NCBI RefSeq assembly: GCF_002846205.1
Contig: NZ_PHKV01000001.1
Span: 1,364,001-1,428,000, forward strand
Direction of reading: 5' to 3'
Source of the DNA: Xanthomonas prunicola
Lineage (GTDB): Bacteria; Pseudomonadota; Gammaproteobacteria; Xanthomonadales; Xanthomonadaceae
Length of the DNA stretch: 64,000 nucleotides
Under the pieces are notes generated by a model. It was not told the origin of the DNA, searched no databases, and saw only the letters and a list, made by a program, of their open reading frames with translations. Positions 57,259-64,000 of the stretch are shown one piece after another. A program made the position numbers and the translations under genes. Within the stretch, counting starts at the first letter, position 1; each line of letters starts with the position of its first letter.

Positions 57259-57428
57259 CGACCAATGACTCCCGAGGCAATGAAGCCTGCATAGATCAGC
57301 AGTGCAATGATGCCGAACGTGATCGCGGTGCGACGCACGGCGCGGCGCTGCTGCGCCTGCCGCTCGGCTGCAGATAACAGACGCGTCACCGCCGGCTCCG
57401 AGGCGGACTCAGTGACCGATGTCTTCAT
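57255..57428 (-). CDS. 57-residue membrane microprotein between ctaD and ctaG
   Basis: ATG at 57428 lies inside the last codons of ctaD (20-base overlap, different frame); the TGA at 57255 overlaps the ctaG GTG start. Sequence: [14 protein letters not shown], an Arg/Gln-rich stretch ([17 protein letters not shown]) and one membrane helix ([20 protein letters not shown]). A short Arg-rich, single-helix protein at this place is found in other proteobacterial oxidase operons and called a small assembly protein; the tight overlaps at both ends argue that it is translated. Function unproven. Confidence 0.8.
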   Translation of the reverse strand: MKTSVTESASEPAVTRLLSAAERQAQQRRAVRRTAITFGIIALLIYAGFIASGVIGR

Positions 57429-59013
57429 GCGCAAGATCTCCAGGCTTGATCACCGGCGGCACGGTGAAGGTATGCGCCGGTGCCGGCGACGGCACGGTCC
57501 ATTCCAGACCCTTGGCGCCTTCCCAGGCGCGCGCGTCTGCCCGCGCGCCGCTCCGCAGCGAGGCCAGCAAAATGCCTGCCATCAGGAACGGCGTGACGAA
57601 CATGCCAAACGCACCGATCGAACTGACCATGTTCCAGTCGGCGAACACCACGTTGTAGTCGGGAATGCGCCGCGGCATGCCGGCCAGACCAAGGAAGTGC
57701 TGCGGGAAGAACAGCAGGTTGACGAAGATCATCGTCCACCAGAAATGGAACTTCGCCAGCGTCTCGTTGTACATGCGACCGGTCCACTTCGGCCACCAGT
57801 AATACACCGCCGCAATCAGTGCGAACACCGCGCCCGTCACCAGCACGTAGTGGAAATGCGCCACCACAAAATAGGTATCGTGATACTGGAAATCGGCAGG
57901 CACGATCGCCAGCATCAAGCCGGAAAATCCCCCGATGCTGAAGAGAATCACGAACGCCACTGCCCACAACATCGGCGATTCGAAGGTCAGCGAGCCTTTC
58001 CACATCGTGCTGACCCAGTTGAACACCTTCACCCCAGTCGGAATGGAGATCAGCATCGTGGCGAACATGAAATAGATTTCGCCACCGAGCGGCATGCCCA
58101 CGGTGAACATATGGTGCGCCCACACGATGAAGCTCAGGAATGCGATCGCTGCGATGGCGTACACCATCGCCTGGTAACCGAACAACGGCTTGCGGCTGAA
58201 GGTCGGGATGATCTCGCTGACCACGCCGAACGCCGGCAGGATCATGATGTACACCTCGGGATGCCCGAAGAACCAGAAGATGTGCTGGTACATCACCGGG
58301 TCGCCGCCACCGGCCGCATTGAAGAAACTGGTGCCGAAGAATTTGTCGGTCAACAACATGGTCACTGCGCCTGCCAGTACCGGCATCACCGCAATCAGCA
58401 GGAAAGCGGTAATCAGCCAGGCCCAGCAGAAGATCGGCATCTTCAACAGATCGATGCCCGGCGCGCGCATGTTGAGCACGGTGGCGATGATGTTGATCGC
58501 GCCCATGATCGAACTGACACCGGCCACATGGATCGCAAAGACGCTGAAAGCGACGTTGTATCCGCCTTGCAGCGACAGCGGCGGATACAGCGTCCAGCCG
58601 CCGGCAGGCGCGCCGCCGGGCAGGAACAACGTCAGCAGCAACAAGGTAAAAGCGACCGGCAACAGCCAGAACGACCAGTTGTTCATGCGCGGCAGCGCCA
58701 TGTCCGGCGCGCCGATCTGCAGCGGAATCATCCAGTTCGCCAGGCCGACGAAGGCCGGCATCACGCCGCCGAAGATCATCACCAGCGCATGCACGGTGGT
58801 CATCTGGTTGAAGAATTCCGGTTTGACGAACTGCAAGCCGGGCTGCATCAGTTCGGCGCGAATCACCACGCTCATCGCCGCGCCGATGATGAACATCACG
58901 AAGGAAAACAGCAGGTACAGCGTGCCGATGTCCTTGTGATTGGTCGAAAAGAACCAGCGCTCGACGAAACCGGGCTGGTGGTGTCCGTGGTGATCGACTG
59001 CGGTATGCGCCAT
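57409..59013 (-). CDS. ctaD: Cytochrome c oxidase subunit I
   Basis: 534 residues, twelve membrane segments; catalytic subunit binding heme a and the heme a3-CuB centre. Seen: HALVMIFGGVMPAF (heme a ligand), WFFGHPEVYIMILPAFG with CuB His and the cross-linked Tyr region, WAHHMFTVG (CuB His pair), and HFHYVLVTG (heme a3 and a ligands), with PxN/D-channel NNWSFWLLP. aa3 type A heme-copper oxidase. Followed directly by assembly genes. Confidence 0.98.
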   Translation of the reverse strand: MAHTAVDHHGHHQPGFVERWFFSTNHKDIGTLYLLFSFVMFIIGAAMSVVIRAELMQPGLQFVKPEFFNQMTTVHALVMIFGGVMPAFVGLANWMIPLQIGAPDMALPRMNNWSFWLLPVAFTLLLLTLFLPGGAPAGGWTLYPPLSLQGGYNVAFSVFAIHVAGVSSIMGAINIIATVLNMRAPGIDLLKMPIFCWAWLITAFLLIAVMPVLAGAVTMLLTDKFFGTSFFNAAGGGDPVMYQHIFWFFGHPEVYIMILPAFGVVSEIIPTFSRKPLFGYQAMVYAIAAIAFLSFIVWAHHMFTVGMPLGGEIYFMFATMLISIPTGVKVFNWVSTMWKGSLTFESPMLWAVAFVILFSIGGFSGLMLAIVPADFQYHDTYFVVAHFHYVLVTGAVFALIAAVYYWWPKWTGRMYNETLAKFHFWWTMIFVNLLFFPQHFLGLAGMPRRIPDYNVVFADWNMVSSIGAFGMFVTPFLMAGILLASLRSGARADARAWEGAKGLEWTVPSPAPAHTFTVPPVIKPGDLAHEDIGH

Positions 59014-59051
59014 GACGGAACGACCTCTGCGAAACGAGCGGTTGCGAGCGA

Positions 59052-60020
59052 TTAAAGAGCGGCGGTCGGTGGTGCGGCTGGGGTGGGCGCTGCGGCAGGC
59101 GCAGTGTCGCCTGCCGGCGTTGCCGGTGCAGCGGACGGCGGTGCGGCGGCTGGACCCGCAGGCACCGTTGCCGGAGCCGTGCCTGACGCGCTGCTGCGAC
59201 GCGACGCCAGCCAGCGCTGGAATTCAGCCTTGGGCAGCGCCTCCACCACGATCGGCATGAAGCCATGATCCTTGCCGCACAACTCGGCGCACTGTCCGCG
59301 ATACACACCCGGCTGCTCGATATTGGTCCAGGCTTCGTTGACGATGCCGGGAATCGCATCCTGCTTCCATCCCAGCGCAGGCACCCACCAGGCATGGATC
59401 ACATCGTCGGCAGTGATCACGAAACGGATCTTGGTGTTGACGGGCAGCACCAGGCGGTTGTCGACATCCAGCAGGTAATGCGGCTGCGAGGCCGCGGTCG
59501 GGCGTTCCCCGCTCTGCCTTATGCGATCGGATTCGCGCGCCAGCCGACTGGTGAATTCCACGCCCTGGCCGAGATACTCGTATTTCCACATCCACTGATA
59601 GCCGGTCACCTTGACCGTCATTTCCGATTCGCGGGTGTCGTACATCGCAATCAGCTTTGCCGTCGCCGGCCAGGCCATCGCGATCAGTACCAGCACCGGA
59701 ATCACCGTCCACAACACCTCAGCGGTGGTGTTGTGACTGAATTGCGCAGCCACCGCGCCTTTGGACTTGCGGAACTTGAAGATCGCATAGCCCATCACCG
59801 AGAACACCAGCGCGGCAATCACCACGCACACCCACAGCGCCACCATGTGCGCCTCGTAGGCCATGCGCGCGGTCTGGGTCACCCCGCGCCCCATGTTGAG
59901 CTGCCATTCCTTGGGATCGGCCGATTGCGCCCAGGTGGCCGGTGCGCTCAGCAGCGCCGCCATCGCCAGGCCCACTTGTGTGTAAGTGCTCATCGACTTC
60001 CAGCTGCTGCGTTGCGTCAT
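59052..60020 (-). CDS. ctaC: Cytochrome c oxidase subunit II
   Basis: 322 residues. Signal sequence (TQVGLAMAALLSAPATWAQS), two membrane helices, then the cupredoxin domain with the CuA ligands: His in HAWWVPALGWKQDA and C-A-E-L-C-G-K-D-H-G-F-M near 240-251. WTVIPVLVLIAMAWPATAKLI is the typical helix II. After residue ~275 comes an extra ~45-residue Ala/Pro/Thr tail with no heme c motif. An internal ATG at 59993 is an alternative start that leaves the signal peptide intact. Confidence 0.97.
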   Translation of the reverse strand: MTQRSSWKSMSTYTQVGLAMAALLSAPATWAQSADPKEWQLNMGRGVTQTARMAYEAHMVALWVCVVIAALVFSVMGYAIFKFRKSKGAVAAQFSHNTTAEVLWTVIPVLVLIAMAWPATAKLIAMYDTRESEMTVKVTGYQWMWKYEYLGQGVEFTSRLARESDRIRQSGERPTAASQPHYLLDVDNRLVLPVNTKIRFVITADDVIHAWWVPALGWKQDAIPGIVNEAWTNIEQPGVYRGQCAELCGKDHGFMPIVVEALPKAEFQRWLASRRSSASGTAPATVPAGPAAAPPSAAPATPAGDTAPAAAPTPAAPPTAAL

Positions 60021-60036
60021 TGCCTAGACCCTTACG

Positions 60037-60513
60037 TCATCGGTGACGGCCATTGGCGGCCGCGAGCAAGCGTTTCAGCGTAGTTGCGAGTTCCACACGT
60101 TCGGCCGGCCCGAGAAAACTTCCGATCTCGATCTGCTTGCCGCTGCTGACCAGCAACACCCTGTCGTCACGCTCCATGCATAACCGCACCCAATGCGGAT
60201 GTGCCTGAAACGCTGGTGGCGCATGCCCGGACGGAAACACCTCGACAACGGTTTCCCCCACCCGGATCGCTTCTTCGCGCTCGCCACTTCGCCACAACGT
60301 CCGTAGCGCCAGCGCCACCACACCACTGTGCACCAAGGCGAACACCGGCGCGAACGCATTGCCGGTCCACCACCCCAGGCCTGCAAACAGCCACATCATT
60401 CCTGCCAACACTGCGAACAGCTGCACAAATTGCCTGGCCGACAGTGCCCGCGGAGGCCGCAACCGCAGCTGCGTCCCAACCCCTTCGGACATCAACGGCA
60501 GCACTTCGATCAT
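60037..60513 (-). CDS. DUF2244 membrane protein upstream of ctaC
   Basis: 158 residues from the ATG at 60513 (an ATG seven codons later, 60492, is equally possible; neither has a clear ribosome site). Two membrane helices (QFVQLFAVLAGMMWLFAGLGWWTG and FAPVFALVHSGVVALALRTL) and a soluble C-terminal part (VEVFPSGHAPPAFQAHPHWVRLCME) typical of DUF2244. Sixteen bases before ctaC on the same strand, the usual place for this family. Function unknown. Confidence 0.85.
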   Translation of the reverse strand: MIEVLPLMSEGVGTQLRLRPPRALSARQFVQLFAVLAGMMWLFAGLGWWTGNAFAPVFALVHSGVVALALRTLWRSGEREEAIRVGETVVEVFPSGHAPPAFQAHPHWVRLCMERDDRVLLVSSGKQIEIGSFLGPAERVELATTLKRLLAAANGRHR

Positions 60514-60789
60514 AGACAGCACGCAGCGCACTGCGGGAATAGCCCGATGGTAGACCCGCGCGAACGCATGCGGCAAGCATTTCCGGCGATCAAACATTTG
60601 CTGCAGTGCAACTAAAAATGCGCGTAAATCAATCACTTCCGAATTCCGCGGCGACGGCCGTGCCGAAACCCTGCGACGCGCACAGACGACAACGACATGC
60701 ACAAAACGGCGGGAAAGCCGCCGCTTCCACACAAGTGCGCACGCCATGCAGCTCACTAGAATGAGCACGGAATCCAAGGCACCTTTCGC

Positions 60790-63700
60790 ATGAACGCTCA
60801 GCTCGACCCGCTTGCCTCCACCTCAGTCGTGCGCCCGCTCCTGGCGCCCGAACTGCCCGCCGCACATGGCGCATTGCGTGCTGCCATTACCGCTGCCTGG
60901 CTCAAGGACGAAACCGAGCACGTGCATGAGTTGCTCGACCAGGCCCGCCTGCCCGCCGCTGAGCAAGCCAAGGTGCAAGCGATCGCTGCCGATCTGGTCA
61001 CCCGTGTGCGTGCACGTGCGCAGGACCAGGGCGCCATCGAAGCCTTCATGCGCCAGTACGACCTGGGCAGCGAAGAAGGCGTGTTGCTGATGTGCGTGGC
61101 CGAGGCGCTGTTGCGCATTCCCGATCAGGACACCGCCGACAAGCTGATCCGCGACAAGCTCGGCGATGCGGATTGGAAGAAGCACATGGGCGGCAGCGAC
61201 TCGGTGCTGGTCAACGCATCGACCTGGGGCCTGATGCTCACTGGCAGGCTGGTGCAACTCAACGACCTCACCCGCGCCGATGTACCCGGTGCCTTCAAGC
61301 GCCTGATCGGCCGCGTCGGCGAGCCGGTGATTCGCCTGGCCGTGCGCCAGGCCATGAAGATCATGGGCCACCAGTTCGTCATGGGCCGCACCATCGGTGA
61401 AGCGCTGTCGCGTTCGCGCAAGGGCGACAACGCCAACTATCGCTATTCGTTCGACATGCTCGGCGAAGGCGCGCTCACCATGAAGGATGCGCGGCGCTAT
61501 CTGCAGGCGTATCGCGACGCCATCCATGCGATCGGCCGCAGCGGCAACTTCGTTGGTACCGACGTGTTCGCCGCGCCCAGCATCTCGATCAAGTTGTCGG
61601 CGCTGTATCCGCGTTACGAACATGCCAAGCGCGCCCGCGTAATGGCAGAGCTGGTACCTGGCGTCCTGGAGCTTGCGCAGTTGGCCAAGTCGTACGGCAT
61701 CGGCTACACCGTCGACGCTGAAGAAGCCGACCGTCTGGAACTGTCGCTGGACATCATCGAAGCCACCTTCTCCGATCCGTCGTTGGATGGCTGGGAAGGC
61801 TATGGCCTAGCTGTGCAGGCGTATCAAAAACGCACGCCGTACACGATCGATTTTCTTGCAGATCTCGCGCGCCGCGTTGGGCGACGCATTCCGGTACGCC
61901 TGGTCAAAGGCGCGTACTGGGATGCGGAAATCAAGCGCGCCCAGATCGAAGGGCACCCCGGCTACCCGGTGTTTACCCGCAAGCAAAATACTGACGTGTC
62001 GTATCTGGCTTGCGCACGTCGCATGTTCGCGCACAACGACGCGCTGTATCCGATGTTCGCCACGCACAACGCGCAGACCATTGCGGCGGTGCGTGCGATT
62101 GCTGCAGGCAAGACCTACGAGCACCAGAAGCTGCACGGCATGGGCGATGACCTGTATGCCGAAGTGATTCCGGCCGATCGTCTCGGCCTGCCATGCCGCG
62201 TGTATGCACCGGTCGGCTCGCACGAAGATCTGCTGCCGTATCTGGTGCGTCGCCTGCTGGAAAACGGCGCCAATTCCAGCTTCGTCAATCGCATCACCGA
62301 TGAAGATGTCGCCATCGAAGACCTCATCCGCGACCCGGTCGAGGCGGTCTCGTCGTTCACCTCCATTCCGCATCCCAAGATTCCGCTGCCGGCCGATTTG
62401 CTGCGCAGTCAGAACCAGAACAGGAAAAACTCCATGGGCGCCAATCTCGCCAACGACAACGATCTGCGCCAGCTGGCCGAGCAACTCAATGCCGCCATCA
62501 AACCCTGGAAAGCGACGCCCTTGGTGCCTGGTGCGCTCACCAGCACGCCCAGCCAAGCGGTGTTGAATCCGGCGGATCGGCGGGAGACGGTTGGGCAGTG
62601 GCATCCGGCTGATCCGGACACCGTGCAGAAGTCGCTGGCCAGCGCTGCGGCCGCCCAACCCGCGTGGAACCGCACACCTGCAGCGAGCCGCGCCACCATC
62701 CTCGAGCATGCGGCCGATTTACTTGAAGCGCGCATGCCCGAGTTCATGGCGATCTGCGTCAAGGAAGCCGGCAAGACGCTGCCCGACGCAGTGGCCGAGG
62801 TCCGCGAGGCGGTCGATTTCCTGCGCTATTACGCCGGCCAGGCACGCGCGCAGTTCGGTGCGCCTGAGCGACTGCCCGGGCCGACCGGCGAATCCAACGA
62901 ACTGCAACTGCATGGCCGTGGCGTGTTCGTCTGCATCAGTCCCTGGAACTTCCCGCTGGCGATTTTCCTCGGCCAAGTCGCTGCAGCGCTGGCCGCCGGC
63001 AACACCGTGATTGCCAAACCTGCCGAGCAGACCAACTTGATTGGCTTTGCGGCAGTCAAACTGCTGCACGAAGCCGGCGTACCGGAAGCGGCGGTGCAGT
63101 TCCTGCCCGGCGATGGCGCTACCGTGGGCGCTGCACTGACCAACGACCCGCGCGTGGCGGGTGTGGCGTTCACCGGTTCCACCGAGACTGCACGCATCAT
63201 CAACCGCACTCTGGCCGCGCGCGATGCCGCCATCGGCATCTTGATTGCCGAGACCGGGGGCCAGAATGCCTTCATCGCCGACTCGTCTTCGCTGCCCGAA
63301 GCAGTGGTCAAAGACGCGATCTCCAGCGCCTTCATCTCCGCCGGGCAGCGTTGCTCCGCGGCACGCGTCCTGTTCGTCCAAGACGACATCGCCGACAAGG
63401 TCATGACCATGCTGGCCGGCGCGATGGGCGAGTTGAAGATCGCAGACCCCAGTCTGCTCTCCACCGACGTTGGCCCCGTGATCGACGCCGATGCGCTCAA
63501 GATTCTCGACGATCACGCTGCACGTATGGATCGCGAAGCGCGCTTGATTGGAACTACCACGCTGGACAGCGCCACCGCGCACGGCAGCTTCTTCGCTCCA
63601 CGCGCCTATGAGCTGACATCGCTGGCCCAGCTGCAGCGCGAAATTTTCGGGCCGGTTCTGCACGTGATTCGCTGGAAAGCCGACCAGCTCGACGCCGTCA

Positions 63701-63990
63701 TCGACCAGATCAACGCGACTGGTTACGGCCTCACCTTGGGCGTGCATTCGCGTATCGATGAAACCATCGACCGCATCACCTCGCGCGTGGCGGTCGGTAA
63801 CGTCTACGTCAATCGCAACCAGATCGGCGCCGTGGTGGGCGTACAACCCTTCGGCGGTCAGGGCCTGTCCGGCACCGGCCCCAAGGCTGGCGGCCCGCAT
63901 TACCTGCTGCGCTTTGCGACGGAGAAGGTCGTTACCGTTAATACCACCGCGGCCGGTGGCAATGCCTCGCTGCTGACATTGGGCGATTAA
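60790..63990 (+). CDS. putA: Bifunctional proline dehydrogenase / delta-1-pyrroline-5-carboxylate dehydrogenase
   Basis: 1066 residues; oxidises proline to glutamate with FAD then NAD. Residues ~1-70 are a helical arm without a ribbon-helix-helix, so this is not the DNA-binding trifunctional E. coli type (1320). Proline dehydrogenase barrel about 90-525 (SIKLSALYPRYEHAKRARV, VDAEEADRLELSLDI, RLVKGAYWDAEIKRAQ, FATHNAQTI, KLHGMGDDLY). Aldehyde dehydrogenase from ~600 (SPWNFPLAIFLGQVAAALAAGNTVIAKPAEQT, catalytic Glu in IAETGGQNAF, Cys in SAGQRCSAARVLF, VQPFGGQGLSGTGPKAGGPHYL). Type A length, no C-terminal extra domain. Transcribed alone, divergent from the oxidase cluster; its stop is 10 bases before the window end. 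Confidence 0.97.
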   Translation: MNAQLDPLASTSVVRPLLAPELPAAHGALRAAITAAWLKDETEHVHELLDQARLPAAEQAKVQAIAADLVTRVRARAQDQGAIEAFMRQYDLGSEEGVLLMCVAEALLRIPDQDTADKLIRDKLGDADWKKHMGGSDSVLVNASTWGLMLTGRLVQLNDLTRADVPGAFKRLIGRVGEPVIRLAVRQAMKIMGHQFVMGRTIGEALSRSRKGDNANYRYSFDMLGEGALTMKDARRYLQAYRDAIHAIGRSGNFVGTDVFAAPSISIKLSALYPRYEHAKRARVMAELVPGVLELAQLAKSYGIGYTVDAEEADRLELSLDIIEATFSDPSLDGWEGYGLAVQAYQKRTPYTIDFLADLARRVGRRIPVRLVKGAYWDAEIKRAQIEGHPGYPVFTRKQNTDVSYLACARRMFAHNDALYPMFATHNAQTIAAVRAIAAGKTYEHQKLHGMGDDLYAEVIPADRLGLPCRVYAPVGSHEDLLPYLVRRLLENGANSSFVNRITDEDVAIEDLIRDPVEAVSSFTSIPHPKIPLPADLLRSQNQNRKNSMGANLANDNDLRQLAEQLNAAIKPWKATPLVPGALTSTPSQAVLNPADRRETVGQWHPADPDTVQKSLASAAAAQPAWNRTPAASRATILEHAADLLEARMPEFMAICVKEAGKTLPDAVAEVREAVDFLRYYAGQARAQFGAPERLPGPTGESNELQLHGRGVFVCISPWNFPLAIFLGQVAAALAAGNTVIAKPAEQTNLIGFAAVKLLHEAGVPEAAVQFLPGDGATVGAALTNDPRVAGVAFTGSTETARIINRTLAARDAAIGILIAETGGQNAFIADSSSLPEAVVKDAISSAFISAGQRCSAARVLFVQDDIADKVMTMLAGAMGELKIADPSLLSTDVGPVIDADALKILDDHAARMDREARLIGTTTLDSATAHGSFFAPRAYELTSLAQLQREIFGPVLHVIRWKADQLDAVIDQINATGYGLTLGVHSRIDETIDRITSRVAVGNVYVNRNQIGAVVGVQPFGGQGLSGTGPKAGGPHYLLRFATEKVVTVNTTAAGGNASLLTLGD

Positions 63991-64000
63991 TGATCTCGCC

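Noticed and set aside
57307-59055. A 582-codon plus-strand frame opposite ctaD
   Set aside because: Antisense shadow of ctaD with high His, Gln and Arg content.

Overview
This window is a piece of a Xanthomonas-type chromosome (Gammaproteobacteria, Xanthomonadaceae). The evidence is the high G+C with frequent GTG and TTG starts, a rho gene with a very long Q/N/G-rich N-terminal extension, a monomeric isocitrate dehydrogenase, a GH3 beta-glucosidase, and short degenerate repeats built on GGGAATCGGGA between genes. Gene content is mostly core. I see no insertion sequence, prophage, CRISPR array, rRNA or tRNA.

Layout. 0.1-2.6 kb: trxA and rho. 2.8-9.1 kb: a TonB-C-domain protein, aceK translationally coupled to a LysR regulator, a divergent small basic protein, and monomeric icd. 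9.5-12.8 kb: a lipoprotein, a LysM protein, queF and a secreted M20 amidohydrolase. 13.1-21.0 kb: an MdtABC-like RND efflux operon (one adaptor, two different permeases). 21.3-25.2 kb: two glyoxalase-fold (VOC) genes, the second frameshifted, a DUF1338 dioxygenase, a secreted protein and a HAD phosphatase. 25.2-27.3 kb: two exported EF-hand proteins, a small membrane protein and a CPXCG zinc-ribbon protein.

27.6-34.7 kb is a probable muropeptide salvage locus: VanX-type D,D-dipeptidase and Ami-type amidase on the minus strand; YkfC-like NlpC/P60 endopeptidase, YkfB-like L-Ala-D/L-Glu epimerase, YkuD-domain protein and APC permease on the plus strand. The shared divergent intergenic region carries a palindrome and nearly nine copies of the pentanucleotide ACTGG, a candidate slippage switch. 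34.9-40.3 kb: two small uncharacterised proteins, YiaA/B membrane protein, PQQ sugar dehydrogenase and GH3 beta-glucosidase.

40.5-47.4 kb: folB, tsaD, and the rpsU-yqeY-dnaG macrosynteny block, broken by a relatively A/T-rich alpha/beta hydrolase and a YihY/BrkB membrane protein. 47.6-51.8 kb: an orphan class 3 lipase-like protein, an SLC10-type transporter and a thioredoxin-fold lipoprotein. 52.0-60.5 kb: a complete aa3-type cytochrome c oxidase and heme A cluster (DUF2244, ctaC, ctaD, a 57-residue microprotein, ctaG, ctaE, surf1, a thioredoxin-like assembly candidate, ctaA, ctaB), inside which the conserved twin-transmembrane DUF2909 gene lies on the opposite strand. 60.8-64.0 kb: bifunctional putA, complete to 10 bases before the window end.

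The most interesting signals are the pentanucleotide repeat in the muropeptide locus promoter region, the prion-like N-terminus of Rho, the inverted DUF2909 gene, the perfect LysR-type palindrome upstream of the LysR-aceK unit, and the repeat-flanked foreign-looking hydrolase in the rpsU-dnaG block.
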